A stretch of DNA of 64,000 nucleotides, taken from positions 1,049,501 through 1,113,500 of the forward strand of contig JAJGOT010000241.1 of NCBI GenBank assembly GCA_022457155.1, read 5' to 3'. The translations under genes were made by a program, and so were the position numbers. Under the pieces are notes generated by a model, which was not told where the DNA came from, did not search any database, and saw only the letters and a list, made by a program, of their open reading frames with translations. Positions 8,723-17,210 of this stretch are shown piece after piece. The stretch is from Cladopsammia gracilis (Eukaryota; Cnidaria; Anthozoa; Scleractinia; Dendrophylliidae). Within the stretch, counting starts at the first letter, position 1. Every line of letters begins with the position of its first letter.

Positions 8723-9172
8723 TCATTTTTTTCTTTTCCGAATTCCTTGCCCAGAGATCAACCTGTTCAATATGGCATCAGAACTTTCTCCCTTCGGTCG
8801 CGCTCCCTGCGGTCGCTCTCCGGAGGTTGACGCAGGGGCTGATTGTGGCCGAGCTAGCTTCGCTCGGCTCGCTTCGCTCGCTGGCGGTTTTGTTTTGCCT
8901 GGTGGCTTCCCCTTTCTCATATTTCCCAGCTTTTTCATGATCAAATCACCAGATTTTTCAACTACTTTTTTGCCGAGTTTATCCCCAGCGTGAGAAATTC
9001 CTGATTCCAATGCTTTTTTCGCAATGGGTTTTGCGAATTTATTGAAGACGACTGATGCGACCTTCCTCATTGGTTTGAAAATATTGTCCACAATGACACC
9101 TGTTCCTTTATGCCGGAAGACAAACCGCCCCAGCTGGGGGTGGAAAAAACGAGAGAATTCATAACTTTTCAT
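8723..9172 (-). CDS. Small basic virion-type protein (149 aa)
   Basis: The ATG overlaps the TGA of the penton gene (ATGA at 9169-9172), which suggests a co-transcribed late block. Residues 1-25 are aromatic/basic (FFHPQLGRFVFRHKG). Residues about 30-90 form an amphipathic Lys/Ala/Gly helix (KFAKPIAKKALESGISHAGD). A low-complexity Pro/Ser/Ala linker carries two GCTTCGCTC-type micro-repeats, and the tail is strongly basic (GIRKRKK). It is probably a minor capsid or core protein, comparable in role to adenovirus pVI/pVII/pX. I cannot assign it to one of these. Confidence 0.65.
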   Translation of the reverse strand: MKSYEFSRFFHPQLGRFVFRHKGTGVIVDNIFKPMRKVASVVFNKFAKPIAKKALESGISHAGDKLGKKVVEKSGDLIMKKLGNMRKGKPPGKTKPPASEASRAKLARPQSAPASTSGERPQGARPKGESSDAILNRLISGQGIRKRKK

Positions 9173-9945
9173 TTTATTTGTTTTTTCAAGATAAGCGAGA
9201 ACGCTGTATCAGCTCCATTCAAATCAACAACCCGCCTTTTCCCATCGGTGATATAAATCCGAATGGAGCTTATTCTGTTTTTATTCACAGGGCTGAACAT
9301 CACTCTCATGGGTTCCAAAGTGAAACTATAGGAGGCCTGCAGAACAGATGTGGAAAAGGAGAAGATGATATCACTCTCTTCCCCATCCACAAGCGAATCA
9401 CTTGTGAGATCGCAATGAACGTTCAACATATCAGTATCTTGACTGAGGTTTGGAACTCTGGGGCCAATGTTGACTTTGTCTTTCAGAATCTTTTTATCGA
9501 AACCAATGAGATCGCCAAAGTTGGATTTCTCGAGATCAAGTTGCCAGTTTGCTTCCAGTGTGATTGTTACTCTGAAAGTTGTGGGAGAGAAAGCAAGATT
9601 GATTGGGAATTTTTCATTCTTTCCTGGGGTGGATCCTGCGAGGGGGCCTGTTGCGTTTCGAATTGCCGCATTCAAAGTGGAATAATCCCAAACCCCAGCG
9701 GGAAAGGTGATATCGGAAAATGTTTTCCCACCGTCAGAGCTGAATCTGATCAGCTGATTTTTCAATGCCGCATTGATGTTATACCACGTAAAACTCATAT
9801 TGATAATTCTGTTCAACCCAACAACATATTGGGAATTTGGATCCAAAACAATGGGCCGATTGAATTTTGTTGTGAAATTTTCTGGTTTGTTTCCCCCAGT
9901 CTTGACGGAAAAGGATGACAGGACAATTTCTCTTTCGATTTCCAT
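9169..9945 (-). CDS. Penton (single jelly-roll minor capsid protein)
   Basis: Starting at the ATG at 9943-9945 (context TAAAATGG) gives 258 aa beginning MEIEREIVLSSFSVKTGGNK. The upstream codons open in the same frame lack an ATG. Landmarks include FTTKFNRPIVLDPNSQYVVG, SFTWYNINAALKN, an RVTITLEANWQLDLEKSNFG strand pair and GFDKKIL. This is the signature order of Polinton/adintovirus pentons, which occupy the five-fold vertices. It lies next to hexon and ATPase as expected. The fiber at 11640-13457 may attach here. Confidence 0.82.
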   Translation of the reverse strand: MEIEREIVLSSFSVKTGGNKPENFTTKFNRPIVLDPNSQYVVGLNRIINMSFTWYNINAALKNQLIRFSSDGGKTFSDITFPAGVWDYSTLNAAIRNATGPLAGSTPGKNEKFPINLAFSPTTFRVTITLEANWQLDLEKSNFGDLIGFDKKILKDKVNIGPRVPNLSQDTDMLNVHCDLTSDSLVDGEESDIIFSFSTSVLQASYSFTLEPMRVMFSPVNKNRISSIRIYITDGKRRVVDLNGADTAFSLILKKQIK

Positions 9946-9946
9946 T

Positions 9947-10924
9947 TTAGAGTTTGAAATACTTTCTGAAAAGCTTCTCATGCTGGGAACGATTGATGGC
10001 GTTTTCTTTCAGGAGAAGATCGAGAATGCCAACTCCAGTGTTTCTGATCCCCTGATTCGTATTCCCCGCGAGAATGGAGCCAACGATGACTTCAAGTTTC
10101 TGGAGGAGATCTGCGGGGTTGGAAAAAAAACGGATGGATCCACCTTTTTTTCTCCTGATTCCCGAACCTTCCAATGTCTTTTGTTTCGCTTGAAAATGTT
10201 TGATGTATTCACTCAAAATTCGGGATGAGTGGTCTATTCTGCTATGTTGCAAATTCTTTTGCTCTTGCGTTATTGCACCTTTATGGAACTTTTTGGACCA
10301 AGATGTTTTGTAGCCCTTCAACTGATTTCTTCTGTAGTTTGCAATGGTTACAATATTCTTGAGATAATTGATTTTCCTCGTTGATGAGATATTTGGGTCA
10401 CTGAGATTTTTCTCCACATTATCATAATTTGTGAGATCCAAGCTATCCAATATCTTATTGGCTTCCTCTTCCTCTTCCTCTTCCCATTCCCCTTCATCTC
10501 CCGGCGCAAGAGCATAATCGGGAGAGTCGTCTTCTTCATATTCAGGTGGATCTTCCCCTACCTCTTGCACAACTTCTTCATATGTTGGCGGCCCTGCTGG
10601 AATTTGCTTCTTGGGTTGGGATGGAACGGCCTCATCAAACAAGCCTTCGACATCCATATCTTCAAATGGATCGACTTCGGGGAGATAATCAATCTCCGCT
10701 GGTTTGGCTTTTTTCTTTTTCCGGGGAAGTGGCCAAAGCGGCCCCAAATTCGACTCAATCACCTCATCCAGTTTCGCTGTGATGGGTTTGAATGTTTTTT
10801 CAAGTCCGATTTGACTTGTCTCTTCACCCAACTTTTTCTGGGTGATAGCATTGTGAACAAAGTTGATTTTTTTCCCCAAAGCAGATTTGCTTTTAGCCAT
10901 TTCTTGCCATTTCAAAAGACTCAT
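9947..10924 (-). CDS. PPxY-motif minor virion protein (325 aa)
   Basis: The start is the ATG at 10922-10924 (ATATAAAATG); the longer open frame upstream looks non-coding. Residues 1-70 are basic/helical with a KKKKAK cluster. Residues about 110-130 carry two PPxY motifs, GPPTYEEV (112-115) and DPPEYEED (126-129), in a very acidic region that includes a run of seven Glu. The C-terminal half is helical and basic, ending in a hydrophobic helix (LEVIVGSILAG) and a coiled end. PPxY motifs recruit Nedd4-family ubiquitin ligases; adenovirus pVI uses one for trafficking. By analogy this may be a pVI-like cement or entry protein. Its homology to pVI is not established. Confidence 0.7.
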   Translation of the reverse strand: MSLLKWQEMAKSKSALGKKINFVHNAITQKKLGEETSQIGLEKTFKPITAKLDEVIESNLGPLWPLPRKKKKAKPAEIDYLPEVDPFEDMDVEGLFDEAVPSQPKKQIPAGPPTYEEVVQEVGEDPPEYEEDDSPDYALAPGDEGEWEEEEEEEANKILDSLDLTNYDNVEKNLSDPNISSTRKINYLKNIVTIANYRRNQLKGYKTSWSKKFHKGAITQEQKNLQHSRIDHSSRILSEYIKHFQAKQKTLEGSGIRRKKGGSIRFFSNPADLLQKLEVIVGSILAGNTNQGIRNTGVGILDLLLKENAINRSQHEKLFRKYFKL

Positions 10925-11002
10925 TTTATATCCCAGAAACACAAATTTGGGATGTAGAACATGATGTAGAACAAGATAAAGAACGCCATGTTCATTAATA
11001 AA
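10925..11002. promoter_or_regulatory. Divergent start region between PPxY gene and ATPase
   Basis: Only 78 bases separate the ATG of the leftward PPxY gene (10924) from the chosen rightward ATPase ATG (11003). Both ATGs follow A/T-rich TATAAAATG or AATAAAATG. It contains the direct repeat GATGTAGAACA (10951-10961 and 10963-10973). It probably drives both arms of the virion gene block. Confidence 0.55.
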
Positions 11003-11638
11003 ATGAAGATTCCAAATTATGATTGTCAGGATCCAATCACGAATTTCAAACAACGTCACCCTTTCATGCCGGATCGAACTTTCAGAATGTTGATCTGTGG
11101 CCCTTCAGGATCGGGGAAAACAAATGTTCTTCTGGATATGATCCTCCGCCCGCTGCTCTTCTACGATAAAATTTTCCTCTATGCGAAAAATCTTGACCAA
11201 ACCAAATATCAACATCTGCTGAAAACGTTTCGCCCAATCAGCAAAGAAGCTGGGTATGACGTTGTGGAAGCATCCCCGGATGAAATCATCCCAGTTTCTG
11301 AATTGTCAGGGGAGAATCAAAAGCTGGTTGTTTTCGATGATTTTGTTTCCGAAAAAAACCAAAAGCCATTGATTGATTATTTCATTCAGGGCAGGCACAA
11401 GAAATGTTCTGTGATTTATCTTTCGCAAAGTTATTTCGGAACACCAAAAGATATCCGCCTGAATTGCTCGCATTTTTGCATCTTCGAATTCCCAAGCAAC
11501 AAAGAAATTACGGCGATCTGCAGGGAGAACAATGTCAGCAAAGAAGATTATCGGAAAGCAACGCATGATCCGTTCTCTTTCCTGTATGTGGATAAGCCGA
11601 GGAAATTCATTGCCAAAAACTTTGATGAACGCATTTAA
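11003..11638 (+). CDS. FtsK/A32-type genome packaging ATPase
   Basis: 211 aa from the ATG at 11003 (AATAAAATG); an ATG 15 bases upstream is also possible. Walker A is CGPSGSGKT (residues 32-40) and Walker B is KLVVFDDF (107-114). The YLSQSYF segment gives the expected downstream Gln of the HerA/FtsK superfamily. Length and motif spacing match Polinton/adintovirus packaging ATPases, which pump genome DNA into the procapsid. The stop at 11636-11638 is one base from the fiber ATG, so the two genes form a tight rightward unit. Confidence 0.92.
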   Translation: MKIPNYDCQDPITNFKQRHPFMPDRTFRMLICGPSGSGKTNVLLDMILRPLLFYDKIFLYAKNLDQTKYQHLLKTFRPISKEAGYDVVEASPDEIIPVSELSGENQKLVVFDDFVSEKNQKPLIDYFIQGRHKKCSVIYLSQSYFGTPKDIRLNCSHFCIFEFPSNKEITAICRENNVSKEDYRKATHDPFSFLYVDKPRKFIAKNFDERI

Positions 11639-11639
11639 A

Positions 11640-13457
11640 ATGAGTTATTCAAATGGATTGCTGTCTGAAACAAGCACCTCCCAGGGAGGAAAAGATGGAA
11701 AAGATGGATTGCCAGGAGTTGGTTTCAAGCTGACGCCAGCAGGGGACTTCGATCTTCAAAACAAAAAAATGACAAATGTCGCTGAAGGAACGGGGAATTC
11801 GGATGCAATTACCAAACACCAAGTTGACACGCTTGCAACGCAATTGCGGGCAGATTCTCTCCAGGTGGATGGTTCCTCGCATATGACTGGGGATCTTGAT
11901 CTCAGGGGACAAAAACTCATCAACCCCGGGGAAATAGAAATGAATCGCAAATTGATCGTCAATCTGGACACTGATGAAAACCAGGATTTGTCAGCGGTGA
12001 ATATGGTCACTCTGAAAAAATTCCACCCTGCTGCTCCGGCTCACACTCATGAAGTCACGAAGGATATTGATTTGAAAGAACTTTTCAACGTGAAAAACTC
12101 AAAACAACAAACATGGCATGATTTGGGAGCGCATTATAACAACCTGGTTTCTTATAATGACACCAAAAATATCTTTCTCAGCCGCAAAGAGACGTTTCCA
12201 ATGGAGACGGCTTTGGATATGGGAAATCACACCATTTTTAACGTGAAAGATCCCGAAGTTGCCGATCAGGGCGCAAATATGCGATATGTGGATGCCCAAT
12301 CCGCGAAAAAGCTTTCGTTGGAAGGCGGGACAATGACTGGAAACCTGGATATGAACTCGCAACAAATCAACAATATTGCAACGCCAACTCTGAAGCGACA
12401 ACCCACGTCAAAATCTTATGTGGATAATGCGATAGGAGGTGTGGTAGCCCACACGATGGAATTAGAAGAGAAGATCAAAAAATACGTAAATGAATCGCAT
12501 ATCACGTCAACCTCTCACCCAAAGGACGCATTCCGCTATCTGATGGAAGATGTGGATGAATCCAGCTCTGAACATCATATGACAGTGACTGGGATAAGTG
12601 ATTTTCCAGATTCGCCGCATCATTTCAACAAGAAGGCTTATGACTTGGAAATCACAAAAGATCTTTTAAATGAATACTCTGGGAGACTTGGATTCAATAT
12701 GTACAAATTACCAGAGGGAGAATACACGATTTGTATTGAATTCTTCCCCGCGACAATGGATGGCGTGAGCGTCAACGTTGTGAGCGCCAGTCTGAATATC
12801 AATCAACAATCAACAAAGAAGTTTTCGGGGTATTCCAGATCCATCATCCACATGCACAAATGGAGGATTTCCCCACCTGAATTTATTTTCCTGGATTTGA
12901 AATGGCGAGGCACTGCCCAGTCAACCGAAAAAGGAAATGCAAATCTGATCATATATGGCATTGCTGGTTCTCAACCTGATGTTGAAAGCAGCGTTTATGA
13001 TTTCCCTTTCGTTTTCCAAGCGGGGAAGATGGTTATGGAGACTGACTTGGATTTGAATGGACACGCAGTGTTGAATTTGCCGCTTCGCCCGTCAAAACAC
13101 TTCATTTTTGCAAGATTTGTGAAAGGAAAACACGGTGATTGTTTGATCTTCCCAAATGAAGCGGAAGATGAAACAAATTATTGGCAACAATTTGGATCTG
13201 ACTTCCGGATTTTGAATGTCACGGTTTTCATTCTTCAACGCGGATCCAACCCAGTGAGTGGAGCAACCATCATCATGACAAGTGTTGTTAAAGGAGATCG
13301 CATCACTCGGAAAGCAGTCAGACCTTCCACCAATTCATTTGGTTCACTGCAGTTCACCTTCAATCTCCATATTGGGCAGGAAGAAGCTTTCTATCTGGCT
13401 CTCTCGGATGGAAATGCCATTCAAAGAGCAAAAGCGACAATTCTGATTGAAAAATGA
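11640..13457 (+). CDS. Fiber-like attachment protein with phage-tail-type repeats
   Basis: 605 aa from the ATG at 11640 (ATTTAAAATG). The start is chosen because the longer frame upstream overlaps the ATPase. A short collagen-like GGKDGKDGLPGVG is followed by repeated units such as GDLDLRGQKLINP, TALDMGNHTIFNV, GNLDMNSQQINNI and TDLDLNGHAVLNL, separated by helical spacers (AITKHQVDTL, QGANMRYVDA, TSKSYVDNAI). This beta-turn/'YVD' pattern is the trimeric shaft of phage tail fibers and of some viral fibers. The C-terminal about 200 residues are non-repetitive and beta-rich, a plausible receptor-binding head. It is probably a vertex spike attached to the penton; receptor unknown. Confidence 0.75.
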   Translation: MSYSNGLLSETSTSQGGKDGKDGLPGVGFKLTPAGDFDLQNKKMTNVAEGTGNSDAITKHQVDTLATQLRADSLQVDGSSHMTGDLDLRGQKLINPGEIEMNRKLIVNLDTDENQDLSAVNMVTLKKFHPAAPAHTHEVTKDIDLKELFNVKNSKQQTWHDLGAHYNNLVSYNDTKNIFLSRKETFPMETALDMGNHTIFNVKDPEVADQGANMRYVDAQSAKKLSLEGGTMTGNLDMNSQQINNIATPTLKRQPTSKSYVDNAIGGVVAHTMELEEKIKKYVNESHITSTSHPKDAFRYLMEDVDESSSEHHMTVTGISDFPDSPHHFNKKAYDLEITKDLLNEYSGRLGFNMYKLPEGEYTICIEFFPATMDGVSVNVVSASLNINQQSTKKFSGYSRSIIHMHKWRISPPEFIFLDLKWRGTAQSTEKGNANLIIYGIAGSQPDVESSVYDFPFVFQAGKMVMETDLDLNGHAVLNLPLRPSKHFIFARFVKGKHGDCLIFPNEAEDETNYWQQFGSDFRILNVTVFILQRGSNPVSGATIIMTSVVKGDRITRKAVRPSTNSFGSLQFTFNLHIGQEEAFYLALSDGNAIQRAKATILIEK

Positions 13458-13472
13458 TTTTCTCCCTGAAAA

Positions 13473-13967
13473 ATGAAGCGAGCGCGAAAACAAAGCATTT
13501 TTGCTTTCAATCACATCAACCCCGCAATTCGGGAAGAAGAACTGGAAGAGATCAAAAAACTTTTTCGATTTTATCACAAAAGATTTTGGTGTCTCAAACG
13601 AGCGCATGGCCGATTCAAGAAAATGAATCTGCTCATGAATTTAACCTCTTCCGGTCTGGTTGCAATCGGGACGATTGCTGGAGCCTCGACTTTGAACCCA
13701 ATCGTTTTGGGAGTGATTTCAGGAGCAGGATTAGTTTTGAAAACCGCGAATGAAATGAAGAATCTGAAAAGCAAAATTGAGATGGCGAAATTCGCTTTCA
13801 CCACCTATGAAAAAACATTGAGTGATTTGCGCTTCGCTTTGCGGGGAGGAAAATTCGACAGGGATGAATTTTTGTTTTCAATGGAAGCGATTGATGGGAT
13901 TGTGATTGATTTGGGGTTGGATTTGGAAAAGTTTGAAGCTGAATGGGAGAAAAAATTTGAGGGTTGA
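13473..13967 (+). CDS. Conserved 164-aa protein with glycine-rich hydrophobic hairpin
   Basis: Last gene of the rightward block, 15 bases after fiber. A charged helical N-terminus (FNHINPAIREEELEEIKKLF, YHKRFWCLKRAH) precedes a hydrophobic Gly-rich stretch, residues about 52-90 (SSGLVAIGTIAGASTLNPIV, LGVISGAGLVLK). This could make two membrane helices or an amphipathic lytic segment. A helical C-terminus follows (AFTTYEKTLSDLRFALRGG). The intact protein at 51495-52010 is clearly homologous along its whole length, about half the residues matching by eye. That shows a conserved element-encoded family. The function is unknown; SLATT-like two-helix membrane proteins or a membrane-active virion protein are possibilities only. 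Confidence 0.8.
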   Translation: MKRARKQSIFAFNHINPAIREEELEEIKKLFRFYHKRFWCLKRAHGRFKKMNLLMNLTSSGLVAIGTIAGASTLNPIVLGVISGAGLVLKTANEMKNLKSKIEMAKFAFTTYEKTLSDLRFALRGGKFDRDEFLFSMEAIDGIVIDLGLDLEKFEAEWEKKFEG

Positions 13968-14003
13968 ATTTTCATTTCCCGGAAATGAAAAATCAGGGGA
14001 AAA

Positions 14004-14585
14004 TCACTTGAATTTCCTGATTTTGTTGAATATATCAACGTGAAATGTTCTTTCATTTTTCCCCAAAGATGCGACCATTTGAATTAGTTTCAAGGGCTGA
14101 AAATTTTTTTTCCCAATTTTTTCCTTCAAAACTGCTAGAGCTTTCTCTTTGTTCACCTGAAAAGCCACTCTGCAGATGATGGAAATGATTTTGATCAAGC
14201 AAACGGTTTCACCATTGTATTGGCATTCTTTTTTCTTCCAGTCCAATTCAAGATCTTCATCCGCGAATAAATTATTCGCAATCATTCGACAAAGTTCATC
14301 AAAAGATGAAACAGCGATCTTGAATTTTTCAAACCATTCCTCATCCATTGGGAGTGAAGAAAAATCGATTTCGCAAGAAAGTTGTGAATCTTCCGCTTTT
14401 GGTTCGCCGAGGAAGAATTTTTTCTTGTCCGACCTCCGGGTGATGGTTGAGTTTTCTTTTTTCAATGCATTTGTGATTGCGCAATTTGAGATTCCATATT
14501 CTTTTGCCGCTGAATTAATGGAAGTGAAATTTTTGTTTTTTTTCCCATCGGAGATTGAAAAATGCGTTGGTGCTGGCTTCGACAT
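14004..14585 (-). CDS. TRRSD-module (helix-turn-helix/NUMOD1-like) protein, 193 aa
   Basis: The N-terminus has one copy of a module also found in the 14671-15690 and 18356-18799 genes: INSAAKEYGISNCAITNALK then TITRRSDKKKFFL (residues about 20-59). The pattern (Ala-rich helix, turn, recognition-like helix, then TRRxD and a beta strand) resembles NUMOD1-type DNA-binding modules. The C-terminal 120 residues are helical and unrecognised (FDELCRMIANNLFADEDLEL, IICRVAFQVNKEKALAVLKE). It is probably a DNA-binding regulator. A perfect hairpin lies between it and the upstream gene. Confidence 0.7.
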   Translation of the reverse strand: MSKPAPTHFSISDGKKNKNFTSINSAAKEYGISNCAITNALKKENSTITRRSDKKKFFLGEPKAEDSQLSCEIDFSSLPMDEEWFEKFKIAVSSFDELCRMIANNLFADEDLELDWKKKECQYNGETVCLIKIISIICRVAFQVNKEKALAVLKEKIGKKNFQPLKLIQMVASLGKNERTFHVDIFNKIRKFK

Positions 14586-14617
14586 TTTCTTTGGAGAAAA
14601 AAAGGAAATAAAAAATT

Positions 14618-14651
14618 AAAATCCCATTTTATCTGGATAAAATGGGATTTT
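14618..14651. terminator. Perfect 16-bp stem hairpin between two leftward genes
   Basis: AAAATCCCATTTTATC, a TG loop, then its exact reverse complement. It lies between the stop of the 14671-15690 gene and the ATG of the 14004-14585 gene. It may be a transcript-end or processing structure, or a protein-binding palindrome; the role is not proven. Confidence 0.6.
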
Positions 14652-14670
14652 ATCCAATCGTTTCTCCAAT

Positions 14671-15690
14671 TTAGGCTTTGACAAAAGCAAATCGAATCCA
14701 GGTTTCCATTTTAAAGTCTATCGTTCTCGCGGGGAACTTCCAGATCCCTCGTTTGTGATGTTCTTCCCAGTCCTCTGGCCAGGGGAAATGTGAATATCGC
14801 CGATTGTCAAAATATTTGTTGAGATCCTCAAAATTTTTCACAGGAAAGTTGATGCCTGTGCCAGGGTTGAAAAGCATCAGCAAGGTCTTCTGCTTTTCCA
14901 CGTCAACATCTTCAGTCACAACCCACTCTGGATACTTTTCTCGCAGCCTTGGATAATATTTGCCAAAATTACCAGCGCTTTCCTCCGCTGTCAGGGGCAA
15001 AAATGTTTCCGAAATTCCCTTCAATTGAGAAGTTGGAGGGGAACTTCCAGGGCATGATTTGGGATCCGCTTTTTCAACTTTGAATTTTGTTCCATCGCTT
15101 CTCCGGGTGAAAGAATTTCTCCCGCTTTTCAATGCATCATGAATTGTTCTCGCATCGATCCCCAACTCAGATGTCGCCGCTGAAACGCTGGGATAAATCT
15201 TTGTTGAACTGGGGGAAATGACTTTGACGGGAATCGCATGCGGTTTTTGCGTGATGGTTGGGATTTCGCTCGCCTCACTCCGCTCCACTCCAGCCGCTTC
15301 GGGAAGAGAACCCACCGGTTCCTTGTCGGCAATTCGTTTCATGAAATAATCTTTTCCATTTTTCCTGATTTTCCAACTCTGGCACCAGCCAGTTCTTTTG
15401 AAAGCGCAAGAAACGGCTTGCCTTGTGACTCCGATCCATGCTGCCATTTCGGTTTCGGTTTCAAATTTCGCCAGCGGAGGATCGCTGGGAGATTCATGAA
15501 CTGAAAAACGAGTGACTTGGAGATTGACAACTGCCACTTCCCTCCCGCGAAACTGAAATTTGTTTCTTCCTTCATTGATTGCTTTGTTTAAAGATTTTGG
15601 GGAAAAATTCATGAATTTGGCCAGCTTCGCCTGGGATGAAAATCTCTCGCTGAGCCTTTCTTTGGAAACTGCATCTATCAAAACCCACAT
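14671..15690 (-). CDS. Triple TRRSD/NUMOD1-like module protein, 339 aa
   Basis: Three diverged copies of the same module: residues 18-54 (SSQAKLAKFMNFSPKSLNKA ...), 75-117 (ETETEMAAWIGVTRQAVSCA ...) and 165-206 (PSVSAATSELGIDARTIHDA ... FTRRSDGTKFKV). The linker between the second and third contains GVERSEASEIP, encoded by a GCTCGCCTCACTCCGC micro-repeat. The C-terminal about 100 residues are unique, with aromatic clusters (YPRLREKYPEWVV, RRYSHFPWPEDWEEHHKRG). Three tandem DNA-reading modules suggest sequence-specific binding, perhaps to the element's own repeat arrays. The ATG at 15688-15690 is the only suitable start. Confidence 0.7.
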   Translation of the reverse strand: MWVLIDAVSKERLSERFSSQAKLAKFMNFSPKSLNKAINEGRNKFQFRGREVAVVNLQVTRFSVHESPSDPPLAKFETETEMAAWIGVTRQAVSCAFKRTGWCQSWKIRKNGKDYFMKRIADKEPVGSLPEAAGVERSEASEIPTITQKPHAIPVKVISPSSTKIYPSVSAATSELGIDARTIHDALKSGRNSFTRRSDGTKFKVEKADPKSCPGSSPPTSQLKGISETFLPLTAEESAGNFGKYYPRLREKYPEWVVTEDVDVEKQKTLLMLFNPGTGINFPVKNFEDLNKYFDNRRYSHFPWPEDWEEHHKRGIWKFPARTIDFKMETWIRFAFVKA

Positions 15691-15780
15691 TTGGATAGGT
15701 GGAAAAAATAAATGATTTTCTGGGGAACTTTGTTTTGTGGATTCTCAGGAGAAAATGCCGCAAATCTCCAGGAATTTTCT

Positions 15781-15874
15781 CGACGAATCGGCATTCTCTA
15801 ACGAATGCCGAGTTTCGTTAATTTAAATTAATCTAAATTGACGAATCGGCATCTCCAGCGAATGCCGATTCGTC
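15781..15874. other. Paired hairpins sharing CGAATCGGCAT arms, origin/regulatory candidate
   Basis: The second hairpin is perfect: arms 15840-15852 (GACGAATCGGCAT) and 15862-15874 with a 9-base loop. The first (from 15781) is imperfect and uses the same arm sequence around TCTAAC. An AT-rich AATTTAAATTAAT lies between. The region 15691-16379 has no gene; it also holds poly-T tracts (about 16090-16132) and short GGGGACAAATG-type repeats. Confidence 0.55.
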
Positions 15875-16379
15875 GATTTAGGTAATCGAAATTTAGACAG
15901 AAAAAACCAGGATTTTTCCGAATTTTCCGGAAAATCAGGGGGATAAATTCCATTTCAGGAGACAAATGGTAAAATTCAGGGGACAAATGTCACTTTCCTG
16001 AATTTTGAGTTCATTTTCGCAGGAAAATGAGCAACAAAAAGTTAACTACCCCATACACCTGGGTTGGGTGCTGAAATTCTATTTCTATGAAAAATTTTTT
16101 TTTTTTATTTTTTTTTTTTATTTTTTTTTTTTAAAAAAAGAATTTTCGCCAAACCCACACGTCTTTATGGGGTTTTTGCCATTTTCTCCTGAGTTCAGCA
16201 GAAAAGCAGGGCACAGAGGGCAGTTTTTTCCCCACAATGCCCCAAAATAGACCCCAGATTGCAAAAAAATTCTCCCCTTGACAACTTTTCCCAAATTTTG
16301 TGTGAATTTTGAGGTCAAATTCTGCTCCGGGGAAAAAGATTCATGTCATTCCCAGATTTTCAAAGTCATTTCCCCCAGG

Positions 16380-17130
16380 AAATGAATTTGCAATTTCAAA
16401 TTCAAAATTCAAATTCGTTTTTTCTGGAGCAGATATTTTTTCCAGAAATCAAATTCAAATTCAAAATTCAAATTCGTTTTTCTGGAGCAGATATTTTTTC
16501 CAGAAATCAAATTCATTTTTCTGGAACAGATATTTTTTCCAGAATTCAAATTCAAAATTCAAAATTCATTTTTCTGGAACAGATATTTTTTCCAGAATTC
16601 AAAATTCAAAATTCATTTTTCTGGAACAGATATTTTTTCCAGAATTCAAATTCAAAATTCAAAATTCATTTTTCTGGAACAGATATTTTTTCCAGAAATC
16701 AAAATTCAAAATTCATTTTTCTGGAACAGATATTTTTTCCAGAATTCAAATTCATTTTTCTGGAACAGATATTTTTTCCAGAATTCAAATTCAAAATTCA
16801 AAATTCATTTTTCTGGAACAGATATTTTTTCCAGAATTCAAATTCATTTTTCTGGAGCAGATATTTTTTCCAGAATTCAAAATTCAAAATACATTTTTCT
16901 GGAGCAGATATTTTTTCCAGAATTCAAATTCATTTTTCTGGAATAGATATCTGCTCCAGAAAAATCCATTTTTCTGGAAGGCATTTTCTGCTCCAGAAAA
17001 ATCCATTTTTCTGGAAGGCATTTTCTGCTCCAGAAAAATCCATTTTTTCTGGAATAGATATCTGCTCCAGAAAAATCCATTTTTTTCTGGAATAGATATC
17101 TGCTCCAGAAAAATCCATTTTTTCCGGAGG
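16380..17130. repeat. Large tandem array of hairpin-forming units
   Basis: About eleven copies of CTGGA(A/G)CAGATATTTTTTC CAGAA spaced by AATTCAAA-type runs. They are followed by degenerate units with ATAGATATCTGCTCCAGAAA and GGCATTTTCTGCTCCAGAAA. Each unit can fold (TTCTGGAA pairing with TTCCAGAA). Two forward frames are stop-free through the array, a by-product of the repeat. Its core ATATTTTTTCCAGAAT is also in the 3985-4245 array. Confidence 0.85.
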
Positions 17131-17210
17131 GGTTTTGAAATTCAAAATGCATTTTCCGGAGGGGATTCATTTTCATTTTCCGGAGTGGAAAATTTCCCCT
17201 GAGGAAAAAA

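Noticed and set aside
16309..17202. 297-codon and overlapping 250-codon forward frames of repeated FSGADIFS-like peptides
   Set aside because: Several frames are open at once through a tandem array lacking stops; the repeat explains them better than a protein.
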